Of a DNA stretch of 64,000 nucleotides, positions 17,284 to 25,924 are shown piece after piece. Origin of the DNA: Pseudalkalibacillus sp045920555 (lineage in GTDB: Bacteria > Bacillota > Bacilli > Bacillales > Fictibacillaceae); assembly GCF_045920555.1 (NCBI RefSeq), contig NZ_CP174509.1, positions 248,001-312,000 of the forward strand. Direction: 5' to 3'. The stretch's first letter is position 1. Each line of letters starts with the position of its first letter. A program made the position numbers and the translations under genes. A model generated the notes under the pieces. That model was not told where the DNA came from and did not search any database. It was given only the letters and a program-made list of their open reading frames with translations.

Positions 17284-18022
17284 TAAGCCCCTCTCCTTCC
17301 CGTACAACAGGAGCTTCTTGATTACGTTGATTAGCAGGGACATAGATCTTCAGCTTTTCTTCTATAACACGAGGAGATGCACCATCCTGGATCGATAAAA
17401 TCCCCTCAACCATGACCTGCTTCACCATTACTTCTTGCTTTGACTTGCGTTTCAACTTGTTCGCAAACGGATGCCATAACACGTATCCTGTGAAAATACC
17501 GAATAAAGTTGCAATGAATGCTGCAGCGATTGCATGTCCTAGCGCTTCGATGTCCTGAAGGTTGCCCAATGCGGCAATAAGTCCGACAACAGCCCCGATC
17601 ACTCCTAGGGTAGGAGCGTATGTACAAGCCTGCGTAAAGATGGCAGGTGAACTTTCATGACGTTCTTCCATTGCCGCGAGATCCTCAACCATCACATCAC
17701 GGATAAATTCGGGTGTCTGGCCGTCAATCACCATTTTCATTCCATTCTTTAAAAATGGATCATCGATGTCATCTGCATGTGCTTCCAATGCAAGTAATCC
17801 TTCTTTTCTAGCAATTGTAGCCCACTCTGTAAAAATCGGTACTAACTCTTCTACTGTCGTCATTTTTTTATCCGTAAACAAAATCTTCAAGAGCTTAGGA
17901 AATTTTTTGATCTCATCCAATGGAAAGGCGATTAGTATTGATGCTGCAGTTCCTGCAAAAATAATCAATAGAGCAGCAGGGTTGAACAGCGCCACAGGGT
18001 TCACCCCTTTATTTGGAATCAA
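17276..18022 (-). CDS. motA: Flagellar motor stator protein MotA, abnormal N-terminus
   Basis: From LFNPAALLIIFAGT to the C-terminus the protein follows B. subtilis MotA (PFANKLKRKSKQEV, TYAPTLGVIGAVVGLIAAL). With the only usable start in frame, TTG at 18022, it has 248 residues and lacks the first membrane helix; B. subtilis MotA has about 270. Upstream in the same frame 18 positions still align in length (GIGSIFPSILPLIPNKGV) but are rich in Pro and contain no ATG, GTG or TTG before a stop, and no ribosome-binding site is evident. Either an unusual start codon, a local rearrangement of the 5' end, or an early-stage pseudogene. Confidence 0.75.
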   Translation of the reverse strand: MIPNKGVNPVALFNPAALLIIFAGTAASILIAFPLDEIKKFPKLLKILFTDKKMTTVEELVPIFTEWATIARKEGLLALEAHADDIDDPFLKNGMKMVIDGQTPEFIRDVMVEDLAAMEERHESSPAIFTQACTYAPTLGVIGAVVGLIAALGNLQDIEALGHAIAAAFIATLFGIFTGYVLWHPFANKLKRKSKQEVMVKQVMVEGILSIQDGASPRVIEEKLKIYVPANQRNQEAPVVREGEGLNA

Positions 18023-18157
18023 TGGAAGGATGGACGGAAAAATCGATCCTATACCTGTATGAGTAGAAGGGGGACATCAGGGGACACACTAACAGGCAAA
18101 TGGTAAAAAAGGTCTCCATCGCCCTGGTAGATGGTCTGATCAAAAGGAGGTTCAAGA

Positions 18158-19525
18158 ATGGCATCAACCAATAAGAAAGAAGATGAACATGTTGCGAAAG
18201 AGCTCGCAGGGACGGTCAAACCTGAGATGCCGGTTAAAGAGGAAAGGGACGGTGAAGAGATTACTAACCCTTACCTGATTGTCCAGCGATTGATAGAACG
18301 GGCATGTGAAACATTGGAACTGCAAGAAGGGGTATTTGATATTTTGAAAAAACCGAAACGGATCATGAAAGTTTCGATCCCGGTCCGTCGTGATAATGGT
18401 GATGTTGTCAATTATACAGGTATGCGTTCGCAACATACTGATATCCTTGGACCGACGAAGGGAGGGGTCCGTTTCCATCCGAATGTCAATGAAGACGAGG
18501 TCATAGCTTTATCAATGTGGATGTCATTGAAGGCAGCGATCGTCGGAATCCCGTTCGGTGGTGGTAAAGGCGGAATTATCGTCAATCCGGAAGATATGTC
18601 TGAACGCGAAATTGAGGAGTTGAGCAGAGGGTTTATACGTGAGCTTGAACCGATCATGGGACCTGAAAAGGACATTCCTGCGCCCGATGTAAACACCAGT
18701 CCGCAAATCATGGGATGGATGCTGGATGAGTTTGATCGTCTCAGAGGTCACAATGTTCCTGGTTTCATCACAGGGAAACCATTAATCATCGGTGGTTCGG
18801 AAGGTCGGATTGAGGCGACAGGCCGCGGCGTGGTCATGACCATTCAAGAGGCAGCAAAGCGTCTTGACCTTAAGCTAGACGGAATGAAGGCAGTCATACA
18901 GGGATTTGGAAATGTCGGTTCCATTACTGCGAAATATTTGGATGAAGCAGGGGTAAAGGTCATTGCAGTCACAGATGCCAAAGGTGGTGCATTAAACGAG
19001 AATGGTCTAGACATCCCGACATTGATTGAATACATGCCTGAGCATAACACTGTAAATGGCTTTTTTGACAGTAAGGATATATCGAATGAGGAATTGTTCA
19101 GATTGGAGTGTGACATCCTTGTGCCTGCCGCATTAGAAAACCAGATTACTGGTGAGAACGCAGGGGATATAAAAGCGAAAATCGTTGCCGAAGCGGCGAA
19201 CGGTCCAACAACGCCAGAAGGCACACAGATTTTAGAAGATAAGGGCGTATTCATCATTCCGGACATCTTATGTAATTCAGGCGGTGTAACGGTGTCTTAT
19301 TTTGAATGGGTACAGAATGCGATGCACTATGCATGGAAAGAAGACGAGGTTCTTGAAAAACTTGAAGAAAAGATGACGGTGGCTTTTAAGGCTGTATACG
19401 ATATGAAAAAAGTAAAGCAGGTCAAGATGAGGGAAGCAGCTTACTTGTTGGGAATTGGACGCTTAGCTCAAGCTATGAAAGCAAGGGGTTGGATCAAAAA
19501 TTGGGAAATGCCGATTGAATGTTGA
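18158..19525 (+). CDS. gudB: NAD(P)-dependent glutamate dehydrogenase
   Basis: Interconverts glutamate with 2-oxoglutarate and ammonium in the cytoplasm. 455 residues: Glu/Leu/Phe/Val dehydrogenase domain 1 with the substrate loop PFGGGKGG and APDVNT, and a Rossmann domain with GFGNVG. It carries about 30 extra charged residues at the N-terminus compared with the roughly 425-residue B. subtilis RocG/GudB, and I cannot tell which of those two it matches. AAAGGAGG stands ten bases before ATG 18158. It would also recycle nitrogen released from cyanophycin, an inference from its presence in the same window. Confidence 0.9.
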   Translation: MASTNKKEDEHVAKELAGTVKPEMPVKEERDGEEITNPYLIVQRLIERACETLELQEGVFDILKKPKRIMKVSIPVRRDNGDVVNYTGMRSQHTDILGPTKGGVRFHPNVNEDEVIALSMWMSLKAAIVGIPFGGGKGGIIVNPEDMSEREIEELSRGFIRELEPIMGPEKDIPAPDVNTSPQIMGWMLDEFDRLRGHNVPGFITGKPLIIGGSEGRIEATGRGVVMTIQEAAKRLDLKLDGMKAVIQGFGNVGSITAKYLDEAGVKVIAVTDAKGGALNENGLDIPTLIEYMPEHNTVNGFFDSKDISNEELFRLECDILVPAALENQITGENAGDIKAKIVAEAANGPTTPEGTQILEDKGVFIIPDILCNSGGVTVSYFEWVQNAMHYAWKEDEVLEKLEEKMTVAFKAVYDMKKVKQVKMREAAYLLGIGRLAQAMKARGWIKNWEMPIEC

Positions 19526-19569
19526 ATGAATTTCACTGATTACATCTAAAAACCGGCCCGGCTGCACCC

Positions 19570-19665
19570 ATCTTTAAAAATCGGTACGTTACCTTTAAAA
19601 ATTAGAAATTATCTTTAAAAAACAGAAAAGAACTTGAAAACAGGAAAAATTATCTTTAAAGTGGC
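19570..19665. repeat. Five helically phased TTTAAA-type repeats
   Basis: ATCTTTAAAAA (19570), ACCTTTAAAAA (19591), ATCTTTAAAAAA (19611), ACTTGAAAACA (19632) and ATCTTTAAAGT (19652) recur at intervals of 21, 20, 21 and 20 bases, two helical turns each. They lie in the 326-bp region between the convergent dehydrogenase and LTA-synthase-like genes, where no promoter for either is expected. Such an array should be intrinsically bent or serve as a cooperative binding site. Confidence 0.65.
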
Positions 19666-19751
19666 TACATTATGTGAATCCAACAGTCATTTTTTTCATA
19701 AATCCAACCCGATCAGACAAAACCGTTTATCCTGAGTCCGACATAATACGG

Positions 19752-19780
19752 GCGGATGGATACTATAGTCCGCTTACTTT
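19752..19780 (+). terminator. Possible terminator of glutamate dehydrogenase
   Basis: GCGGA (19752-19756) pairs with TCCGC (19769-19773), followed by TTACTTTATT. A short stem, so only tentative. Confidence 0.4.
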
Positions 19781-19804
19781 ATTCGACAATCAATCAATAA
19801 AAAG

Positions 19805-19826
19805 AGAGTGACCATGACGTCACTCT
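19805..19826 (-). terminator. Terminator of the LTA-synthase-like gene
   Basis: AGAGTGAC (19805-19812) and GTCACTCT (19819-19826) make a perfect 8-bp stem; on the minus strand it continues into CTTTTTATT. It lies just downstream of the tandem duplication at the gene's stop codon. Confidence 0.85.
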
Positions 19827-19831
19827 TCATT

Positions 19832-19881
19832 GATTATTTTTATCAGCATACTCAGCGATTATTTTTATCAGCATACTCAGC
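19832..19881. repeat. Perfect 25-bp tandem duplication at a stop codon
   Basis: The 25 bases at 19832-19856 are repeated exactly at 19857-19881. The unit covers the last codons of the minus-strand enzyme. Before the duplication the gene would have ended ...ADKNNQ-stop; now the gene ends ...ADKNNR-stop within the junction and the older end is left untranslated. Confidence 0.9.
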
Positions 19882-21702
19882 GAACCGTAACAAATCACCG
19901 TAAATCAGACCATCGGATAGATCCAGCTCGTCAAGCTTTTGCCTTGCTTTTGAACATGCCCGGTTATCCACCTGTTTTCCAGATATACGTCCATAACAGT
20001 TATCGGAAGTATAGACATACTTGTCAGTTACGACACTCCGATCTCTGAAAATAGCAAAGTCTTTATGATCAGGGGAGAAGAGATCTGTACCGAATTGGAC
20101 CCCTTCATCCTTAATCCCGAGCAAGTTCAAGATAGTCGGTTTTAAATCAATCTGGCCAGAAACATTTGAAATTGTTTTTCCTTCATGTCCAGGAATATGG
20201 ATGATCAGGGGAACGCGTTGCAATTGCACACTTTCATAAGGTGTGATCTCTTTATTCAAGACCTGGGCCATCGCATTGTTATGCTGTTCGGAAATACCGT
20301 AATGATCCCCCAAAATGATAATGACCGAATCCTCGTATAAGCCTTCATTTTTCAATTGTTGGATGAAATTTTTGATCGCCTCATCTGTATACCGGACGGT
20401 GACTGGATAACGGTCAACAATCGGATCCCCAGTTTCGAAAGTAGGGACCATCTGATCCTCTGCACCGAATTTGAATGGATGATGGTTGGTCAAGGTGATG
20501 AATTTAGCATAAAAAGGTTGTGGAATCTCCTTTAAATATTTCATCGATTGATCAAAGAAAGGCTCATCCTTTAAGCCGTAATTGATTTTATTCGTTTCAT
20601 TGATCTCATAATATTCTTCAGCAAAGAACCTATCATAGCCCAATGACTGGTACATGATATCTCTGTTCCAGAAGCCTTTGTTGTTGCCATGAAAAACGGT
20701 GCTATAATACCCATGCTCCTTGATGATTTCAGGTGTGGCATAATATTCATTCAAAGCGTGTGTTTGAAAAACAGCACCTCTCGGCAATGGGTACAAAGAG
20801 TTATCGATGATGAACTCAGAATCTGAAGTTTTCCCTTGACCGGTTTGGTGATAAAAGTTGTCAAAGTAATAACTCTCCTTGATGAAATCATTCAGGAATG
20901 GGGTAATCTCCTTGCCGTTGATTTCTCTTCCAATCACGAATTGCTGGGTCGATTCCATTGAAATCAAAATGATGTTTTTGCCTTCAGCGATCCCGTAAAA
21001 ATCTTTATCCGGTTCGGCAGACTTTTTCTTTGTATAATGGTTGATCTCAATCCTATCGACGTTATCAGCTAAAACCTTCTGAGCAGAAGTCTTTGATTGC
21101 AGTACAAGGTCGTATAAATGGTAATTGTATGTACCCAGGTTCTTTACGAGCAGCTCCCTGTCAAATGTACGTGTCAGCAGTTCTGGTCGTTCAGACTCGG
21201 CAAGACCGAGATTGACCGTCAGGAAAATAAGAGCAGTGAGTAAAATCTTATAGAGCCTTTTCTTCGAATAGACCGCGGGTTTAAGATGTCCGCGTTTTGC
21301 TAAGAAATACAGGAAAATGAGATCAGCAAAAAAGACGATGTCATACCAATACGTTTGTGCAATGACACTGTTTCCGATATCACCAACGTTATTCGTCTGG
21401 AATAATACAGGGACCGTAATAAAATCATTAAAAAATCGATAATACAGTGTGTTTGCATAAAGGATGATGGAGAAGCTGACAGCAATGATCCAGATCATCC
21501 GGATTCGAAGGCGGACTGGAAAAAGAAAAATAAGTGTTAAAGAAAACAAGACAGAACTAAGAGGATTGATGAAGAGGATCAATTCCTGAACCCAATTGCC
21601 CGTCTCTAGATTGAAGCATACTTTATATACAAAATAGGTTTTGAGCCACAACAGAAAAGCTGTTATGACAAGGCTATCATAATTTTCAATTCGCTCTTTC
21701 AT
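19852..21702 (-). CDS. LTA synthase family protein (membrane sulfatase-like phosphoglycerol transferase)
   Basis: Builds or primes the polyglycerolphosphate chain of lipoteichoic acid on the outer membrane face. 616 residues: about five N-terminal membrane helices (to about 175), a linker, then the extracellular sulfatase-fold domain with metal ligand SMEST, catalytic Thr in TGQGKTSDSEF and metal-binding LGDHYG. The length is nearer B. subtilis YvgJ (the LTA primase, about 617) than LtaS (about 649), but I cannot settle which paralogue it is. CTAGGAGGTTG precedes the ATG. The last residue was changed by the 25-bp duplication. Confidence 0.88.
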   Translation of the reverse strand: MKERIENYDSLVITAFLLWLKTYFVYKVCFNLETGNWVQELILFINPLSSVLFSLTLIFLFPVRLRIRMIWIIAVSFSIILYANTLYYRFFNDFITVPVLFQTNNVGDIGNSVIAQTYWYDIVFFADLIFLYFLAKRGHLKPAVYSKKRLYKILLTALIFLTVNLGLAESERPELLTRTFDRELLVKNLGTYNYHLYDLVLQSKTSAQKVLADNVDRIEINHYTKKKSAEPDKDFYGIAEGKNIILISMESTQQFVIGREINGKEITPFLNDFIKESYYFDNFYHQTGQGKTSDSEFIIDNSLYPLPRGAVFQTHALNEYYATPEIIKEHGYYSTVFHGNNKGFWNRDIMYQSLGYDRFFAEEYYEINETNKINYGLKDEPFFDQSMKYLKEIPQPFYAKFITLTNHHPFKFGAEDQMVPTFETGDPIVDRYPVTVRYTDEAIKNFIQQLKNEGLYEDSVIIILGDHYGISEQHNNAMAQVLNKEITPYESVQLQRVPLIIHIPGHEGKTISNVSGQIDLKPTILNLLGIKDEGVQFGTDLFSPDHKDFAIFRDRSVVTDKYVYTSDNCYGRISGKQVDNRACSKARQKLDELDLSDGLIYGDLLRFAEYADKNNR

Positions 21703-21868
21703 ACAAGCAACCTCCTAGTTGACACAAGCGCACACTGTAAAAACAACCTATTTTATAGACGAGCGGATGTTAATAAAGTTCCATGATTATATGTAGGATT
21801 CCATAATAACAAATTTTGTTAATTTGTTGAAATTTTAAGGTTTCAGTCAAACTCTTCCTCAATTACTA

Positions 21869-21897
21869 TTGCCAATTACAGATAACATGACTATAAT
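21869..21897 (+). promoter_or_regulatory. Sigma-A promoter of argS
   Basis: TTGCCA (21869-21874), 17 bases, TATAAT (21892-21897). The transcript would start near 21904, just before the T-box leader. Confidence 0.8.
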
Positions 21898-21903
21898 AAG
21901 AAA

Positions 21904-22145
21904 AAATTAACAATGAACTTTGGTGAAGAGGATAGTAGATATCAGGTGATCACGAAGCGAGCTGGAGTTGGTGGAAGTCCAGTATAACCTGTTATTGAAG
22001 CGCACCTCGGAAAAGCTTTTTTGAAAATAAAGTAGGAAAAGCCGCTACCCAGCGTTAAAGGGTCAAGTTGGTTCTGATCGTTTGAACAAGCAGAGTGGTA
22101 CCGCGGGGTAATCTCGTCTCTCATTTTATGGAGAGGCGTTTTTTT
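21904..22145 (+). promoter_or_regulatory. T-box riboswitch of argS
   Basis: The leader shows stem I with its conserved GCTGGAGTTGGTGGAA, a candidate arginine specifier CGC at 22001-22003 in a GAAG-CGC-ACC context, the T-box AGAGTGGTACCGCG (22092-22105) and a terminator CGTCTCTC (22115-22122)/GAGAGGCG (22131-22138) plus T7. Uncharged tRNA-Arg binding should favour the antiterminator and switch argS on. Confidence 0.92.
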
Positions 22146-22169
22146 AATTTTAAAAAGGAGTGTCAGTAC

Positions 22170-23861
22170 ATGACGATTCAAAAATACACAGCACAACATT
22201 TAGAACAGATCCTTGATGTGCCATTAGATGAAATTGAAAAAGCACTTGAAGTTCCTCCTGATCGATCGTTAGGAGACCTGGCCTTCCCGTGTTTTATATT
22301 AGCAAAAAGATTGAAGAAATCACCGGTTCAAATTTCCCAGACTCTAGCTGAAAAATTGAAGGATTCAAAAAGCTTTGAACGAGTAGAGGCTGCAGGACCG
22401 TATCTGAATCTCTTCTTACCGAAACAAGAGCTGACAGAAGAAGTCATCACAAAGATTCTGGAAAAAGGACAGTCATATGGGAATGAAACCACGAGTAAAG
22501 GTACTATTACCATTGATCTCTCGTCACCGAACATTGCAAAACCATTCTCCATGGGCCACTTACGTTCCACAGTAATCGGGAATGCCATTGCAAACATCGC
22601 TTCCAAGAAAGGGTATCAGCCTATCCGTATCAACCATTTAGGAGATTGGGGAACTCAATTCGGGAAACTCATGGTTGCCTATACCAAATGGGGTGACGAA
22701 GCTGCTGTCAAGAAAAGTCCTATCAAGGAATTGAATACGCTCTATGTTAAATACCACGAAGAAGCGAAAGGTAATCCTGACCTTGACCATGAAGGAAGAC
22801 AATGGTTCAAGAAACTTGAAGATGGGGATGTAGAAGCAAGAAAGCTATGGACATGGTTTAGAGAGGAATCCTTGAAAGAATTCCAAAAGATATATGACTT
22901 GCTCGATGTACAATTCGATTCTATGCATGGTGAAGCTTTTTATAACGATAAAATGAAACCCGTAGTAGAAGAGCTCAGTGAGAAAAATCTTTTGATTGAA
23001 TCGGAGGGTGCATTGGTAGTGGATCTTTCAGAATTCGATCTTCCCCCTGCTTTGATCCAAAAGAAAGACGGCGCATCCCTTTATGCGACGAGAGATCTCG
23101 CTGCCGCCCAATATCGAAAAGGTACTTACCAATTCGTGAAATCCCTTTATGTCGTAGGGCATGAGCAATCCTTGCACTTCGAACAGGTGAAAAAGGTCCT
23201 TTCAAAAATGGGATATACTTGGGCTGATGATATGGAGCATATTCCGTTCGGGATGATTCTTCAAGATGGCAAGAAGATGTCTACTCGTAAAGGGAAGACG
23301 GTGTTGCTTGAAGAAGTACTCAATCAAACGATCCAGCAGGCAAAAGAAAACATCGAAAGCAAGAATCCTACTTTAGAAAACAAAGAAAAGGTCGCCGAAA
23401 TGGTCGGGGTAGGAGCCGTCATATTCAATGATTTGAAACAATCGAGATTGAATAGCGTCGAGTTCGATATCGAAAGCATGCTTCGATTCGAAGGTGAAAC
23501 CGGACCTTATGTACAGTACACTTATGCGCGTGCTTGTACCTTGTTGGCGAAAGGAGACTGGGACGTTGAGAAGACCTCAGCCTCCAATGATGTCGAAGAG
23601 CCGTATTTGTGGGAGATCATTCTGGCGCTGGAAAAATTCCCTGGTACAGTAGACAGAGCTTTCCATGATTATGAACCGTCAATCCTATCTCGTTATTTGA
23701 TCGAGCTCTCCCGTTACTTCAACCAGTATTATGGGAAAGTACGAATCTTGGCCGGGACGGAAGAGGAGCAGATGGCACGACTTAATCTCGTAAAAGCTGT
23801 GACGGTAGTGTTGGAGGAAGGGCTACGTCTACTTGGAATTAAGGCACCAGATAAAATGTAG
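22170..23861 (+). CDS. argS: Arginyl-tRNA synthetase
   Basis: Class I aminoacyl-tRNA synthetase charging tRNA-Arg. 563 residues. An N-terminal domain (to about 115) recognises the D-loop; the active-site signature corresponding to HIGH lies in SPNIAKPFSMGHLRST and the KMSK equivalent in KKMSTRKG; the C-terminal DALR anticodon-binding domain starts near YVQYTYARA. The ATG at 22170 is preferred because AAGGAG lies ten bases upstream and earlier in-frame codons fall inside the T-box terminator. Confidence 0.95.
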   Translation: MTIQKYTAQHLEQILDVPLDEIEKALEVPPDRSLGDLAFPCFILAKRLKKSPVQISQTLAEKLKDSKSFERVEAAGPYLNLFLPKQELTEEVITKILEKGQSYGNETTSKGTITIDLSSPNIAKPFSMGHLRSTVIGNAIANIASKKGYQPIRINHLGDWGTQFGKLMVAYTKWGDEAAVKKSPIKELNTLYVKYHEEAKGNPDLDHEGRQWFKKLEDGDVEARKLWTWFREESLKEFQKIYDLLDVQFDSMHGEAFYNDKMKPVVEELSEKNLLIESEGALVVDLSEFDLPPALIQKKDGASLYATRDLAAAQYRKGTYQFVKSLYVVGHEQSLHFEQVKKVLSKMGYTWADDMEHIPFGMILQDGKKMSTRKGKTVLLEEVLNQTIQQAKENIESKNPTLENKEKVAEMVGVGAVIFNDLKQSRLNSVEFDIESMLRFEGETGPYVQYTYARACTLLAKGDWDVEKTSASNDVEEPYLWEIILALEKFPGTVDRAFHDYEPSILSRYLIELSRYFNQYYGKVRILAGTEEEQMARLNLVKAVTVVLEEGLRLLGIKAPDKM

Positions 23862-23881
23862 GAAAGGGTGGCTCATGTTCA

Positions 23882-24286
23882 ATGAAAAGGAAGAAAGGAC
23901 TCATCCACCATATTGAACTGTATGTCTCGGATCTGAAAAAAACAATCGACTTTTGGGGGTGGTTGTTGCCAGAGCTTGGGTATTTCGAATATCAAAATTG
24001 GGATAAGGGACGGAGCTGGAAGCTTAGAGATTCATATATCGTTTTCGTCCAAGCTGACAAAAAATTTCTTGATGTGCCGTTCCATCGCTGTCGGGTGGGT
24101 TTGAACCATCTTGCCTTCCATGCAGACTCGATGGATCAAGTGGACCATCTCACGAGCGAATTGAAGAAAAGAGGCGTGACGATTTTATACACCGACCGTC
24201 ATCCTTATGCGGGTGGACCCAAGCATTATGCAGTGTATTTCGAAGATCCCGACCGGATTAAGGTGGAGATCGTAGCTCCATTATGA
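23882..24286 (+). CDS. VOC (glyoxalase/dioxygenase fold) family protein
   Basis: 134-residue cytoplasmic protein with two beta-alpha-beta-beta-beta repeats: HHIELYVSDLKKTIDFW near the start and LNHLAFHADSMDQVDHL in the middle, ending YAVYFEDPDRIKVEIV. Candidate metal ligands are the early His, the central His and the C-terminal Glu. Substrate unknown. It follows argS by 20 bases, so the two are probably co-transcribed although unrelated in function. Confidence 0.85.
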   Translation: MKRKKGLIHHIELYVSDLKKTIDFWGWLLPELGYFEYQNWDKGRSWKLRDSYIVFVQADKKFLDVPFHRCRVGLNHLAFHADSMDQVDHLTSELKKRGVTILYTDRHPYAGGPKHYAVYFEDPDRIKVEIVAPL

Positions 24287-24301
24287 GAGGACAGAAGTAA
24301 C

Positions 24302-24342
24302 AAAACCTGAATGGAATCATCTTTTCCATCCAGGTTTTCTTG
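24302..24342 (+). terminator. Terminator of argS-VOC
   Basis: AAAACCTGAATGGAA and TTCCATCCAGGTTTT pair with one bulge and are followed by CTTGC. It may also end the convergent anti-sigma gene. Confidence 0.75.
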
Positions 24343-24346
24343 CTCA

Positions 24347-25198
24347 TTATTGACCTGCAAGCCAGGATACAGTCCAAACGCCTTTTGACTCATCAAAAAC
24401 GAGCCTGAAGTGTTGCGTGTTTTCCTTTGTATCACCCCATGTGATATACGCTTCTTTCCTATCCTGCGGAGTCTCTTGGATCATTTGAATGAATTTCTCG
24501 GTTTCTTGTATCTGTTGAAGTTTCTTTTCGGTATTTTTACTTAAGACAGGATCTTGGGCAATTTCATCGAGGTATAGCTGTTTAGAAGGCATCGATCCCG
24601 CAGGGTCTTGGAAATACATCACATATTTCGTTTCATGATCTTCTTGCTGTTCGGCATGGTAATAAATTTGCATCACTTCAAAGGGTTCTAGCCCTTTGAG
24701 CGCTTCTTGGTCCTGATCAGTTTTCAATTTTTCATATACCGATACAAGGCTCTTATCTATAGGGAGCAATGGACCTGTGATTTTTTGTTGATCGGCATCA
24801 CCTTTTTCGGCGATTGAAAAATCGTCTTTTGGTGGCAGGGCTTCCGTGTCTTTCTGCCCCTCTTCGCCTAAAGCAGGCATTGTTTTATCAGGTCCTGCAC
24901 TACCGCTGTCACCGCTATGGTCTATTGCAGAACTCAACGTAGCATTTTCATTTCCGCTTGAACTTAGGCTTCTGGATGAGAAGTTATTCATGGCAGCTTG
25001 TGCAATAGCTATGAACAGCAAAAGACAAACAGCGGTACTGAGTATCGGTTTCCAATGGGAAGATAGGAAAGCAAACCGCTTTGATCGCTTTTTGGCTATG
25101 GCGGTTCTGATGTTCTGCTTTTGTTTTTCCGTAAATCGCTCTTCTGTTGCCATCATTCGGTTCAAGCTTTTGTTCAGATCTTTAAGTTGATTGTCCAT
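24347..25198 (-). CDS. Putative membrane-bound anti-sigma factor
   Basis: 283 residues: a cytoplasmic N-terminus of about 50 residues, one membrane helix (LSTAVCLLLFIAIAQAA), a low-complexity Ser/Asp/Glu linker and an outside domain of about 150 residues. It overlaps the upstream ECF sigma gene by 17 bases, the usual arrangement for a cognate anti-sigma factor. The N-terminus lacks a clear HxxxCxxC zinc motif. ATG 25198 has AAGGAG eight bases upstream; a GTG immediately before it is the alternative. Confidence 0.72.
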   Translation of the reverse strand: MDNQLKDLNKSLNRMMATEERFTEKQKQNIRTAIAKKRSKRFAFLSSHWKPILSTAVCLLLFIAIAQAAMNNFSSRSLSSSGNENATLSSAIDHSGDSGSAGPDKTMPALGEEGQKDTEALPPKDDFSIAEKGDADQQKITGPLLPIDKSLVSVYEKLKTDQDQEALKGLEPFEVMQIYYHAEQQEDHETKYVMYFQDPAGSMPSKQLYLDEIAQDPVLSKNTEKKLQQIQETEKFIQMIQETPQDRKEAYITWGDTKENTQHFRLVFDESKGVWTVSWLAGQ

Positions 25199-25772
25199 CA
25201 CCGATACTCCTTTCTGATGAAATAAATTCTTTTAGAAGCTGACGGCCTCGATGCAGGCGTGTTTTTATTGTAGATTCATTCGTAAGAAGCATCAGACTGA
25301 TCTCTTGTATAGATAGTTCTTCAAAATAATATAGCAGCAGCACTTCCCGATATTTAAGGGGCAAGGCAAGTACTTGTTTTGCTAGTGCTTCACTTTCGTC
25401 TTTTGCGATGAGATCAGCTTCAGGTGTGTGTGTATCTCCCTTTATCCAACGGGATATTTTATCTGTAAATTGAAGGTTCCGGAATGACCATGTCCTATGA
25501 TAGTCATGGCAACGATTGATCGTTATCCGGTATATCCAGGTTTTGACGGATGACTCTCCTCGGAATGTATCTAGTTTTGTATAACAAGCGACAAAGGCTT
25601 CTTGGACGATATCCTCCGCCTTTCCCCAATCTTTTACATAGGTGTAGGCAAGGCGAGTCAATTTTTCCCCAAACTGATCCATCATAAGCTCGATGATTTC
25701 GTCTTTCGGGTAACGGCCGATCACGTTATCAATCTGTATCTTGGACCGGTTTTTCGGCTGATATTCTTCCAA
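25182..25772 (-). CDS. ECF-type RNA polymerase sigma factor
   Basis: 196 residues. Region 2 (RLAYTYVKDWGKAEDIVQEAF...WIYRITINRCHDYHR) and region 4 (LPLKYREVLLLYYFEELSIQEI...ESTIKTRLHRGRQLL) are clear. An extra N-terminal arm of about 25 residues precedes region 2. The start is TTG at 25772 with GGGAGG about eight bases upstream. I cannot match it to a named B. subtilis sigma factor. A sigma-W/X-like promoter precedes it, consistent with self-activation. Confidence 0.88.
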   Translation of the reverse strand: MEEYQPKNRSKIQIDNVIGRYPKDEIIELMMDQFGEKLTRLAYTYVKDWGKAEDIVQEAFVACYTKLDTFRGESSVKTWIYRITINRCHDYHRTWSFRNLQFTDKISRWIKGDTHTPEADLIAKDESEALAKQVLALPLKYREVLLLYYFEELSIQEISLMLLTNESTIKTRLHRGRQLLKEFISSERSIGDGQST

Positions 25773-25806
25773 CCTGCTGACCTCCCTTAACTGTCTTTAA
25801 CCTTTT

Positions 25807-25833
25807 GACGTAAATGATTACTGAGACGTTTCA
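25807..25833 (-). promoter_or_regulatory. ECF-type promoter upstream of the second sigma operon
   Basis: On the minus strand: TGAAAC (complement of 25828-25833), 17 bases, CGTC (complement of 25807-25810), 35 bases before the TTG start. A close fit to ECF consensus and consistent with autoregulation. Confidence 0.68.
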
Positions 25834-25924
25834 TTTTCAAGAAAACTACATACAATTATAGACGTATGACGATTAAACAAGTATTGTAAAGTCTAAGAAA
25901 TAAAACAGAGAGGAGGATTCGATT

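Noticed and set aside
17766..18062. 98-codon plus-strand ORF opposite motA
   Set aside because: Antisense to a conserved protein, no ribosome-binding site; shadow frame.
22095..22169. Longer argS starting inside the T-box
   Set aside because: Those codons lie in the T-box terminator and leader; the ribosome-binding site is just before 22170.
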